Assembly (NCBI RefSeq): GCF_036287215.1
Contig: NZ_CP142860.1
Coordinates: 1,054,001-1,118,000, forward strand
DNA from: Caproiciproducens sp. CPB-2
Lineage (GTDB): Bacteria > Bacillota > Clostridia > Oscillospirales > Acutalibacteraceae
Reading direction: 5' to 3'
DNA: 64,000 nt
The notes under the pieces were generated by a model. The model was not told where the DNA came from. It made no database searches and worked only from the letters and a program-made list of their open reading frames with translations. Both the position numbers and the translations under genes were made by a program. Below are positions 53,722 to 61,559 of this stretch, one piece after another (positions within the stretch are counted from its first letter, which is position 1; every line of letters starts with the position of its first letter).

Positions 53722-53965
53722 GTTGGTGATTCCAAGGGTGATTGCCCCTTGGACCACGACTTTTCGAAGCAAAGTTGTGCTATACGCTCTGTCAGCGTCG
53801 CCGCTTCAGTGCTCATTACCGTCGTGGAAAACAAGGGTATTTGAAGCGACAGGAAAACGAACAGGGCATAGATGGAGACTCCCGTCTTTTGTTCAACCTC
53901 AACCTCGGCCAACTTGGCCTGAAATTCAATCGGACAATAAGAAACATTCAATCCAGCAAAAAATT

Positions 53966-54023
53966 AGATAGGTACCTTGACATATCCGGCGAATCGTGTA
54001 TAATGTGTTATAGATAGGTACCT
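53966..54023 (+). promoter_or_regulatory. MarR promoter with duplicated operator
   Basis: TTGACA (53977-53982), 16 bases, TATAAT (53999-54004). The 12-mer AGATAGGTACCT occurs at 53966-53977 and again at 54012-54023, flanking the promoter. Each contains the palindrome AGGTACCT; likely MarR sites for autorepression. Confidence 0.75.
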
Positions 54024-54047
54024 AACCATAATAAGAGGAGAATCATA

Positions 54048-54671
54048 ATGGACGATAACAATAGCAAACAGAAGGATGAATGTTTCATCATTTCCCCAGA
54101 TGAACTACTGTTTATTCTGAGCCAGTTCATCAGGCTGTACCAGAAAAAAATGTACCGTGCAAGGCTTCCTTATGTGCCTTATCGGGGCCAGAACCGGGTG
54201 TTGCACATCATCGCGGATAATGATGGCCTGAACCAGAAGGAGCTTGCAGAGCTTCTTGACATCCGTTCCGCATCCATGTCCGAGCTTTTGAACAAGCTTG
54301 AGAAATCAAATCTGATCACACGGGAAAAGGATGAGATGGATAAACGGGTCACACGGGTCTTTTTATCGACCGCAGGGCGCGAACTTGTAAATGGTTCACA
54401 AGATCAGGGAAATTTTGCGGAAATGCTTTTTGAAGGATTGTCTGACGAAGAAAAATACACATTTTACACCATCTTGAAGAAGCTTTGCGCCATATTTGAA
54501 GCGCAGGCGTTGCTTGTGGGTGAAGATGATGACGAATCCCTGCCCCCGCATTTAAGGGGAGATCACATGCCGCCTCCACCGCCGGAAGAAGGGCCTGTTC
54601 CTCCTCATTTACGGAGAGACCCGCCCGGTCCGCCGAAAAATGGGCCGCTTCCGCCTCATCTGAGAAGATAA
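54048..54671 (+). CDS. MarR-family regulator with proline-rich repeat tail
   Basis: A 207-residue regulator. Residues about 1-150 form the winged helix (recognition segment NQKELAELLDIRSASMSELLNKLEKSNLI, read in parts, and wing KDEMDKRVTRVF). The last 40 residues are a low-complexity tail with three copies of PPHLR(G/R), separated by Pro-rich runs; such a tail is unusual in the family and may be for protein contact or metal binding (His, Asp, Glu). RBS AAGAGGAG. The permease gene follows after 170 bases. Confidence 0.9.
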   Translation: MDDNNSKQKDECFIISPDELLFILSQFIRLYQKKMYRARLPYVPYRGQNRVLHIIADNDGLNQKELAELLDIRSASMSELLNKLEKSNLITREKDEMDKRVTRVFLSTAGRELVNGSQDQGNFAEMLFEGLSDEEKYTFYTILKKLCAIFEAQALLVGEDDDESLPPHLRGDHMPPPPPEEGPVPPHLRRDPPGPPKNGPLPPHLRR

Positions 54672-54844
54672 CCAATTAATCCGTACCATCAGAACCAATT
54701 GGAAACTGAACCGTTCGAGTGATTCCATAAAAATACAGTTTGGAAATTGCAGTTCATATTATCTTTTTTCGGCTATATTCCGTATAGCCTGGTAATTTGT
54801 ACGCCTTTTTCAGCAATCATAAAATTCCACAGGAGGTAGAACAT

Positions 54845-56092
54845 TTGAAAACTTGCATGAAAACAAGCGATCCCAAACAGTCGGCCGGTTCAAAAGAGGT
54901 GTCTGCCGTCCATCCGGAAAGGGCCGCTTTTACTCGCTTATCTTTGATCCAGATTCCCATCCGGAGCCTTTTCGTGCGGATATGGAGAACGATTCATCAT
55001 GAGTTTACAGAGCATACACTCTTTTCCGTTTCCCTGATTGTTGCAGCTATCACCTCTTGTTTCAGCAAGCCCCAATGGGGCTATATTGACGTGAAAGTGC
55101 TTGTCTGCCTATTCGAGCTGATGTTGATCGTAAAGGCGTTGGAGGAGTATGGACTTCTTGGACACATCGCCGTAAACATCGTGAATCGCTGCCGGGACGA
55201 AAGGCGGTTGACAATAGGTCTGTGTGTAATTTCATTTCTGCTCTCAATGTTCACTACGAACGACGTCGCGATTCTGACGGTTATCCCCATTCTGATCATC
55301 ATCGCGCAAACATGCGGTTTTTCCGCCGCCGTTTCCTGCGTACTGGTTACCGCCGCGGCCAGTCTGGGAAGCAGCACGACCCCGATCGGCAATCCACAGA
55401 ACCTTTACATCTTTTCGTTTTACAGGATGAGTCCGACATCCTTTTTCAGAGATTCCTTACCCTTATGTTTTATAAGTCTGCTTCTGCTGACGGTGTCATG
55501 TCTGCTTATCCGGCCCCAAAAAATCCAGACTAAGCTTGACGGCATTCCTGTTACCGAAAAGAAAAAGGTGACGGCGTTCCTCTTGCTGGCGGTTCCGGTG
55601 ATTGCCGGTGTTTTGAACCTGATCCCTTATGAGTTTACTCTTTTGCTCGTGTTGGTGATCGCCATTATTTTAGACAGGGCTTTGATACGCAAGCTGGATT
55701 ACCGGCTTCTGCTGACTTTTTTATTCCTGTTCGTTGCAGTGGGCAATATTTCTCATATGCCCGAATTGAAAGGACAATTAGCGGCACTTACAGCCACTCC
55801 ATTCAAAACGTATGTATCCGCGCTTTTTCTGAGTCAAATCATCAGCAATGTCCCCAGTACAGTCATGCTTGCGCCGTTTACTACCCATATGCGTGAATTG
55901 TTTTACGGTGTCAATATTGGCGGGCTTGGTACTCCTATTGCCTCACTCGCCAGCATCATCGCATATTCATTGTTCTGCCGAACTTTTGCACAAAAGAAGC
56001 TTCAATTCATTCGTGCCTTCCTGATTTACAATTTTATCTTGCTCATTGTTCTGGGCGCCGTGTTTGCTGTTGTTATTATCGCCAAAATGTAA
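54845..56092 (+). CDS. SLC13/ArsB-like anion permease
   Basis: A 415-residue integral membrane protein with about ten to eleven helices, preceded by a basic cytoplasmic tail of about 60 residues. The motif TTNDVAILTVIPI and the re-entrant loop LGSSTTPIGNPQN are typical of the ion-transporter superfamily covering ArsB, NhaD and citrate/dicarboxylate carriers. Substrate is not predictable. The TTG at 54845 is chosen because AGGAGG lies eight bases upstream. Downstream of the MarR gene, which may control it. Confidence 0.85.
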   Translation: MKTCMKTSDPKQSAGSKEVSAVHPERAAFTRLSLIQIPIRSLFVRIWRTIHHEFTEHTLFSVSLIVAAITSCFSKPQWGYIDVKVLVCLFELMLIVKALEEYGLLGHIAVNIVNRCRDERRLTIGLCVISFLLSMFTTNDVAILTVIPILIIIAQTCGFSAAVSCVLVTAAASLGSSTTPIGNPQNLYIFSFYRMSPTSFFRDSLPLCFISLLLLTVSCLLIRPQKIQTKLDGIPVTEKKKVTAFLLLAVPVIAGVLNLIPYEFTLLLVLVIAIILDRALIRKLDYRLLLTFLFLFVAVGNISHMPELKGQLAALTATPFKTYVSALFLSQIISNVPSTVMLAPFTTHMRELFYGVNIGGLGTPIASLASIIAYSLFCRTFAQKKLQFIRAFLIYNFILLIVLGAVFAVVIIAKM

Positions 56093-56281
56093 TTACGTCC
56101 ATGTGTTAAGCCATAAAGTTGGTCAAACAAATTGTCCAAGTACATCGGAGAAAAATCAACTTTACCAACGCTGATCCGTATGGCCTGACCGAAACAATTG
56201 AACTGCCAGTTCATAAGAGAATACAGCCCTCTTAATTTCGGTTCCCCTTCGCCTTTCTGCAGCGAGGGGGAGCCGGGAACT

Positions 56282-56731
56282 TCATTCATTCATAAGTCTT
56301 TTTAATTTCGCCAGGATTTTTATCTTCCGGTCGTGAATGGTTCGTTGGGCGATACCTGTTTCTCTCGACATCTGATGCTCACTTTTATCATCGAAAAAAA
56401 AAGTAGTGATCAATTTTTGTTCCTCCGGGCTGAGATGATTGAGGCAGGTTAGCATTTTTTCGATCATCACGGCCTTAATCACGGCATCGTCCACATCCTC
56501 GTCAGCAACGGCGAATTGCCTGTTTTCCTCCAGAAGCCGTTCATAGGAATCCTCTCGGCTGGGGATATATGTAACGGTGCCGCTGACAGAATCGATCCGG
56601 CATCGCTCAACTTTGATGTCATACTGCAAGTATTCCATCTGACGGTCGCTTTTTTCTAAAACCTCGATGATCTCTCTGCTTACATCAGGATACTTCTCCT
56701 GGTAATTTGTCTTTTTCTGATATTTTGTCAT
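56282..56731 (-). CDS. Sigma-70 region 4-like regulator (149 residues)
   Basis: Full-length relative of the 69-residue protein at 53322. The N-terminal 75 residues are helical and charged; the C-terminal part is a region 4-like helix-turn-helix with LSPEEQKLITTFFFDDKSE and TGIAQRTIHDRKI. Such proteins occur on integrative elements in Firmicutes, often as regulators of excision genes; their role is not settled. A G-rich stem-loop at 56238-56273 follows the gene. RBS AATGGAGG. Confidence 0.8.
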   Translation of the reverse strand: MTKYQKKTNYQEKYPDVSREIIEVLEKSDRQMEYLQYDIKVERCRIDSVSGTVTYIPSREDSYERLLEENRQFAVADEDVDDAVIKAVMIEKMLTCLNHLSPEEQKLITTFFFDDKSEHQMSRETGIAQRTIHDRKIKILAKLKRLMNE

Positions 56732-56884
56732 AAGGCTTGTCCTCCATTTCGTGATTGTTGAAATCCGGAAATGAAGAACGAGCGGCGGTGAACGGCAACA
56801 AGGCTTTTTTATCTCGCGGATAAAGGACGCAAAAATAGACTCGAAATTTAAATTTATTGCATTCTTTTTAAGACTTTGTGTCGA

Positions 56885-56936
56885 AAATAAAAAATCAGCA
56901 CTCTGCCCATATAAACAGAGTGCTGATTTTTTATTT
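56885..56936. terminator. Strong bidirectional terminator
   Basis: A perfect 21-base inverted repeat (56885-56905 and 56916-56936) with ten-base loop; T-runs on both strands. On the minus strand it closes the riboswitch unit about 150 bases before the sigma-like gene. Confidence 0.9.
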
Positions 56937-56969
56937 ACCGCAACAATATATTTAGTCGGGGAGATGTCT

Positions 56970-57005
56970 TTATTTTGACCTCCCCAAATTACCAGAGCAG
57001 ACCAT
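56970..57005 (-). CDS. Eleven-codon ORF in the riboswitch transcript
   Basis: ATG behind AAAGGAG encoding MVCSGNLGRSK. Located between the riboswitch terminator and the strong terminator. A hairpin (CTTTCGCC with GGTGAAAG) ends in the ribosome site, and the site plus start codon can also pair with sequence inside/after the ORF. It may be a true mini-protein, a remnant of a longer gene, or a regulatory ORF. Confidence 0.35.
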   Translation of the reverse strand: MVCSGNLGRSK

Positions 57006-57088
57006 AAAGACTCCTTTCACCGAAGGCATGGCGAAAGACGCACAATTTTTAAAGACTTAATGTGGCAAGCTCGGTAAATAACAAAAGA

Positions 57089-57112
57089 CTGCCCTCATAA
57101 TTAAGAGGGCAG
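57089..57112 (-). terminator. Terminator of the riboswitch expression platform
   Basis: CTGCCCTC and GAGGGCAG form an 8-base stem around TTAATTAT, followed in minus orientation by TCTTTTGTTATTT. It lies ten bases past the aptamer, in the usual place for riboswitch-controlled termination. Confidence 0.75.
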
Positions 57113-57121
57113 CCCTATTAT

Positions 57122-57212
57122 AGAGCTTCCGGCAGCCAGGCTATCATAGTGTGTTAATGCACCTTAGATCCTGCGGCTTTGCGTCCCCACCTTTGGGTGG
57201 GTTTGCCCTTGG
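57122..57212 (-). ncRNA. Cyclic di-GMP-I riboswitch (GEMM-I)
   Basis: Read on the minus strand, the sequence contains the GEMM-I signature blocks AGGGCAAACC, a short GC stem with a CAAA loop, GGGACGCAAAGCC, the receptor-like GGATCTAAGG, and a final AGCC-TGGCTGCCGG stem. These match the known consensus (GGGCAAACC ... GGGACGCAAAGCC ... CUAA ... GGUAGCGG). The aptamer lies about 100 bases after the last gene of the alkylation operon. It is followed by a terminator, an 11-codon ORF and a second terminator, so the regulated target is unclear. Confidence 0.85.
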
Positions 57213-57310
57213 CTTTATTTATTTTCTGTTGTGCTTTTGCATATCCCATTGCTTATTTGAATAAAAAGGATTGCTTCTCGTAAGTTCTTTGCGGTTTTCA
57301 ATCACTTCCT

Positions 57311-58249
57311 TTAAAGCAGGCACATTTGGCCATCACAAATGGATTTCATATCTTTTTCACTAATTTGTACCCCTTGCGGTAATACACCAAATAAAAGGGG
57401 AGAGTTTGGGTCATGGTCCGCAATATGCCTTCGGACGTTTTTCTCCGAAGAAGTTGCGTAGCAATAGCGGCATTCATGTGGGCAGCAGTCGTAAGAACCG
57501 ATGTCGACACTCTCCACACACCCACAGCCAGGCCTCTGGTTGGAATCTTTCCGAACATGGATTGGACAACCAAGAATTTTTTCAATCATGCCGGCGTCGA
57601 TGCAGGATGCATGATTGATCCCGTACTGAGACAAATCTATCGGTTCACAACAGGTAAATAGCTGCAGACAGTGTCTTCGGGCGATTTCCGAGAATGCCTC
57701 TGCCAGCTGATACATATCTGCCTTTTGCATTTCAATGGCACCCATTTTTTGCAGAGTTCCTCTCACTTTGGGGTAAAAATCAAGGAAACTGAAAATACAA
57801 CGGTGTGTCATACCATCCAGCGCCGCCGCCATCTGTTCAAAACAGCGCGCGTGATATTCAACCGGCATTTCACGCGAAAGGATTACCGGGTCGTACCGCC
57901 ACACCACTTGATCCGGCCCCAATATTTGACTTAGGCTGCAAAAAGTGCGAATCAGTTCAGTTTTTGGCGGCAGGTTCCGCTCAATTTCCTTCCCATAGGG
58001 GGTCAGGGTAAATTGGAAATAGAACGGATACCCCAACTCGGAAATCTTCCCGAGTTTTGGCAGCATTGTTTTCGGGTTCTTTGTCCAGAACACGAGGCAG
58101 TCCACCGCGCTCCGGTTCAACGCCACCTTGCTGAACCGAAGCGGATTTCGTGGGTTCGGGACCAATACATAACCCGCTTTCAGTCGATTCAGCAGCCATT
58201 CGGAGTAAAAGGCCGGAATATCGGTGCGGCGGCTTGCACTGACGATCAT
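57311..58249 (-). CDS. DUF1848 protein (copy A)
   Basis: A 312-residue protein of the DUF1848 family: N-terminus VSASRRTDIPAFYSEW, then FWTKNP and WRYDPVILS segments, which suggest a TIM-barrel-like fold. The C-terminal region has GCGCVES and then C256, C260 and C263 in a CxxxCxxC pattern (CPHECRYC) followed by YA, which could ligate a [4Fe-4S] cluster. Radical SAM enzymes use the same spacing, though at the N-terminus. Function unknown; co-translated with adaA by a four-base overlap. Last gene of the alkylation operon. Confidence 0.88.
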   Translation of the reverse strand: MIVSASRRTDIPAFYSEWLLNRLKAGYVLVPNPRNPLRFSKVALNRSAVDCLVFWTKNPKTMLPKLGKISELGYPFYFQFTLTPYGKEIERNLPPKTELIRTFCSLSQILGPDQVVWRYDPVILSREMPVEYHARCFEQMAAALDGMTHRCIFSFLDFYPKVRGTLQKMGAIEMQKADMYQLAEAFSEIARRHCLQLFTCCEPIDLSQYGINHASCIDAGMIEKILGCPIHVRKDSNQRPGCGCVESVDIGSYDCCPHECRYCYATSSEKNVRRHIADHDPNSPLLFGVLPQGVQISEKDMKSICDGQMCLL

Positions 58250-58809
58250 CGGTTATCACTCCCGTGTGCGGACGATTCCCGGTATTCCATCGGGGAAACT
58301 CCAGTGACACGCCGAAACTGTGTGTAAAAGGTGGAGAGGCTCTCGAAACCACTTTGTAGCGCAATCTGTAAAACGTTGTCTTGCGTCTCAGCCAGCAGTT
58401 GTTTTGCTTCGGATATGCGCAGTTCGTTCCAGTATTCCGTCAGACTCTTTCCATACTGTGCCTGAAACACTTGAGCAACACGGTTTCGGCTGAGGCCCAG
58501 TTGTTTCAACTCCGCCTTAAATCTGGGATGATCCGCATACCAGTGGTCGCAGACGGCTTTGATTTTCTCGGCGGCCTCTTTCTGCGGCTGGAACTCCAAC
58601 AAGTCAGGACGACAGCGCTTACAGGGGCGAAGCCCGCTTTTTCGGGCTTCCTCCGCCGTATCAAAAAAGACAACGTTTTCCCTTTTCGGACTTTTTGACC
58701 GACAGGAAGGACGGCAGAAGATTCCCGTCGTCTTCACACCGTAGAAAAATCTGCCATCACAAGCAGTGTCACAGGCCAAAGACGCCTGCCACTTTTCTTC
58801 GTCCGTCAT
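58246..58809 (-). CDS. adaA: AdaA-like methylphosphotriester sensor and activator
   Basis: A 187-residue protein that joins an Ada zinc domain to an AraC-type helix-turn-helix. The four-cysteine set is clear: FCRPSC (including the acceptor) and PCKRC; the DNA-binding half contains LSRNRVAQVFQAQYGKSLTEYW and SGFESLSTFYTQFRR. Ada proteins transfer methyl groups from phosphate to cysteine and then activate their regulon, so this is probably the activator of the operon. Start at 58809 follows AAAGGAG. Confidence 0.95.
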   Translation of the reverse strand: MTDEEKWQASLACDTACDGRFFYGVKTTGIFCRPSCRSKSPKRENVVFFDTAEEARKSGLRPCKRCRPDLLEFQPQKEAAEKIKAVCDHWYADHPRFKAELKQLGLSRNRVAQVFQAQYGKSLTEYWNELRISEAKQLLAETQDNVLQIALQSGFESLSTFYTQFRRVTGVSPMEYRESSAHGSDNR

Positions 58810-58841
58810 CTCTTGTCGCTCCTTTCGGGTTTGTCTTTCCA

Positions 58842-59345
58842 TTACTTTAGTTTGTCCACAGGAACTTTCTCCAACTGTAACAGCCGAATTTTCTTTTCTA
58901 TGCCGCCCGCATATCCGGTGAGGCTGCCGTCAGAACCAATCACTCGGTGGCAAGGGATCAGGATAGAGATCGGATTGTGTCCGACCGCGCCGCCTACGGC
59001 CCGCGCGGAGGTATGGACGCCGATTACGTTTAGCCGCCTGACAATACTTCCGTATGTGATCACCGTACCGTATGGAACGTCTTGTAGAATTTTCCATACG
59101 GACTGCCGGAATTCGCTTCCCTTCGGTTCAAGCGGAATAGAAAAATTCGGCTCTTTTCCGCTGAAATAGATTGCCAGCCATTCCTGCACCCGGTCGAAAA
59201 GCGGGAGGTTTTTCTCCCCGGCATGTACGTCTAGTGTAGCGGCGTAGCATTTTTGTCCTTCCAGCCAGAGGCCTGTGATGGACCGATCGTTTCCCGAAAC
59301 GGTCAGCTGGCCTAATGGGGAAGGAATGCGGCAGATTGCGTCCAT
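58842..59345 (-). CDS. ogt: Methylated-DNA--protein-cysteine methyltransferase (copy 1)
   Basis: Suicide enzyme that removes methyl from O6-methylguanine. The 167-residue product has the helix-turn-helix region with YGTVITYGSIVRRL, the active-site IPCHRVIGSDG near residue 131, and the closing GYAGGIEKK. The ATG at 59345 follows GGAGAGA. Fourteen bases after alkD and 32 before adaA. Confidence 0.96.
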   Translation of the reverse strand: MDAICRIPSPLGQLTVSGNDRSITGLWLEGQKCYAATLDVHAGEKNLPLFDRVQEWLAIYFSGKEPNFSIPLEPKGSEFRQSVWKILQDVPYGTVITYGSIVRRLNVIGVHTSARAVGGAVGHNPISILIPCHRVIGSDGSLTGYAGGIEKKIRLLQLEKVPVDKLK

Positions 59346-59359
59346 CAAAAATCTCTCCT

Positions 59360-60046
59360 TCAAACTTTTCGTTTCATTGCACGAATCCGGCTTTTTGTTT
59401 CCTTATTTACCTGCAGGGATTCCGTGATTTTCTGCAAGGCTTTATTATAAGTGACGTCATCCAGATGATTGTCGGACAAATAGGTCATCGTCTCTTTCGG
59501 AAAACGGACAAAACAGATGGATACCGCCCACGCGACAGCCATTTTTACATAATAACCGTCATTCTGCACCGCGTCCAGTATGCGAAAAACATCCGAAAGC
59601 CGACTTTCGTCAATAAAATAGAAAAGCAGCATCACAACAGCAAAACGGACTTCAAACTCCTTTTTTGATGTCAAATACGGCTGCAGAAAAATCCACGTTT
59701 GTTCGCGGTATTTCTTCACAAATTTCAGTCCCGAGCAAAAGCTGTCGCAAACCGACCAGTTGTCAATTTTGGGGACAAAAGTCTGAATCAGCCGAAACCG
59801 CTCCTCGGGCTCACAATCCGCATAACCAATCACCATGCCCTGCAGCATGATTTCTTCAAAAGAATCTTCCTCTGCCGTACGGAGAAATCCGCGCCAGTCC
59901 TCTTTTGTCAGCCGTAGTGCAAGCCTGCGCAACTGCGGCAGGCGGACGCCAAGCACATGATCTGTTTTTGGAAGGAGACCGGATGAAAAGATACGGTATT
60001 TTTCATCCGACAGTTGTTCAAGCTCCTGTCTAATTTTATTTTGCAT
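59360..60046 (-). CDS. alkD: AlkD-family DNA alkylation repair protein
   Basis: HEAT-like repeat DNA glycosylase for N3/N7-alkylpurines, 228 residues, built of about six helical pairs. Family markers include VRLPQLRRLA, FEEIMLQGMVIG, VPKIDNWSVCDSFC and VMLLFYFID. The Trp and Asp residues in KIDNWSVCD fit the AlkD active-site cleft. Start 60046 follows AAGGAGGCAACTC. Confidence 0.93.
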   Translation of the reverse strand: MQNKIRQELEQLSDEKYRIFSSGLLPKTDHVLGVRLPQLRRLALRLTKEDWRGFLRTAEEDSFEEIMLQGMVIGYADCEPEERFRLIQTFVPKIDNWSVCDSFCSGLKFVKKYREQTWIFLQPYLTSKKEFEVRFAVVMLLFYFIDESRLSDVFRILDAVQNDGYYVKMAVAWAVSICFVRFPKETMTYLSDNHLDDVTYNKALQKITESLQVNKETKSRIRAMKRKV

Positions 60047-60081
60047 GAGTTGCCTCCTTCCACCTTCGGATCACTAAAAAT

Positions 60082-61020
60082 TTATGTATCGATATTTGGT
60101 ATTTGGTTGCGACTTTTTTCTTTCCGACTAATATGATTCGATAGGATCAGTCCCAGAATAGCAATAGCGCATCCGACCCACTGTGCGGCGGAAAGCTGCT
60201 CTTTTAGTAAAGCCCAGGCTGTGATGAGGCCAAACACCGGTACAAGAAGAGATAAAGGCGCAACTTTTCCAGCCGGATATCTGGACAACAGGGAACTCCA
60301 AACGCCATATCCGAACAGCGTGGCCAGTAAGGAAAGATAAAGTATGGAGAATACTGTGAACGGCGTAATGGTATAGAGTGCCTGCCAGATTTTCGTCGGT
60401 GAATCTGCCAGAAACGCGGCGGCTAACATTGGGAGCGGGGGCACCAGGCTGGACCATACAACCAAACTGAACATATTCAGATTTTTTCCCTGCCTGTGGG
60501 CCTCATCGGAGGCACGGCGCACAACAATATTGGAAATTCCCCAGAAAAAAGCCGCCAACAGGGTAAGAGCAAGTGCACTGGATGGAATGGTAGAGACGCC
60601 TCCGACACAGATTCCCCCACTGATGAGGACTAAACCTATGGCAGCCACGAATAATCCTACCGCCTGGTTTGCCCGGATGCGCTCCCGAAAAAAAACACCT
60701 GCCAGCAAAATCGTGAAAAGCGCCTGAGACTGCAACATAACCGATGCCACACCGGCCGGCATTCCGATATGTTCCGCATAAAACAGGCAGGAAAACTGCC
60801 CCACTCCGACAGTCAGGCCATAAGCGACGAGATATTTCCAACTGATATCCGGACGCTTGACGAAAAAGACAGCGGGAACCGCCGCAAAAATATAGCGTAA
60901 AGCCACAAGCAGCATAGGGGGGAGCGAACTCACGCCGAATTTAATAACCGTAAAATTGATTCCCCACAGCACGACTACAAGAAGAGCAAGAAATTTGTCA
61001 CGCGGTTTCATCGGCTGCAT
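60082..61020 (-). CDS. EamA/DMT-family transporter
   Basis: A 312-residue membrane protein with ten helices in two EamA repeats (about 12-140 and 155-300), of the RhaT/YdcZ-type drug/metabolite superfamily. Repeats begin with FLALLVVVLWGINFTVIK and LAAFFWGISNIVVRR. Exporters of this family move amino acids, metabolites or drugs; the substrate cannot be read. Its start overlaps the preceding unknown gene by 13 bases. Confidence 0.93.
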   Translation of the reverse strand: MQPMKPRDKFLALLVVVLWGINFTVIKFGVSSLPPMLLVALRYIFAAVPAVFFVKRPDISWKYLVAYGLTVGVGQFSCLFYAEHIGMPAGVASVMLQSQALFTILLAGVFFRERIRANQAVGLFVAAIGLVLISGGICVGGVSTIPSSALALTLLAAFFWGISNIVVRRASDEAHRQGKNLNMFSLVVWSSLVPPLPMLAAAFLADSPTKIWQALYTITPFTVFSILYLSLLATLFGYGVWSSLLSRYPAGKVAPLSLLVPVFGLITAWALLKEQLSAAQWVGCAIAILGLILSNHISRKEKSRNQIPNIDT

Positions 61021-61502
61021 CCTTCTTCCTCTGCAGCCAACGACCGACTTGAGAAGCTTTGTGCGCGTTTGCCGCGCTTGACTGTCAACTCCAGTTTTTT
61101 AAGTTCCTCATATGCTTGTCTCACTGTCTCCCGAATAGCCTCCGCTTTGGCTTCTGGAATCTGCTTTTGAAAAACCTCGGCTGCCGCTGAGGCATAGTCC
61201 GCCCTGTGTTTTGCATTTAGACATCTCCAGTTAATTCCTCGAAAACACCCGGCGATTTCCGGGTTCATTGGAAGCTTTCCCTGCAGCATCAACACTGCCA
61301 GAATCGGGTAGCCCGGATACCCCTGCCAGTAGGTCGCGTTGTCACCGGAAGAATAAGTGTTCCCTTGCCAGACGACCTTATAGGCTTTGGAGCCGTCCGA
61401 TGAGACGACTTCGGCTTCTCCCTCCCGCAGACTCACGCGTCCGTCTGCGATTGCACTGTAAGCTTCATATAATTTTTCTATTGGCGGCAGTTTTCCCGTC
61501 AT
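61008..61502 (-). CDS. Unknown protein in the alkylation operon
   Basis: A 164-residue protein without a recognised family. It is soluble and helical, with a central conserved-looking segment TYWQGYPGYPILAVLMLQGK, a CFRGINWRCLN pair of cysteines, and a lysine/arginine-rich C-terminus. It might be a DNA- or nucleic-acid-associated protein. RBS AGGAGTGG; it overlaps the permease gene by 13 bases. Confidence 0.75.
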   Translation of the reverse strand: MTGKLPPIEKLYEAYSAIADGRVSLREGEAEVVSSDGSKAYKVVWQGNTYSSGDNATYWQGYPGYPILAVLMLQGKLPMNPEIAGCFRGINWRCLNAKHRADYASAAAEVFQKQIPEAKAEAIRETVRQAYEELKKLELTVKRGKRAQSFSSRSLAAEEEGCSR

Positions 61503-61559
61503 ACAACCACTCCTATTTTCGTTGTGCAATGCAGAACCTTTCCCATCGGCTGCCGCATT

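Noticed and set aside
53631..53951. Open frames on both strands between the short sigma-like gene and the MarR promoter
   Set aside because: They cross a 17-base perfect hairpin and lack ribosome sites or recognisable domains.
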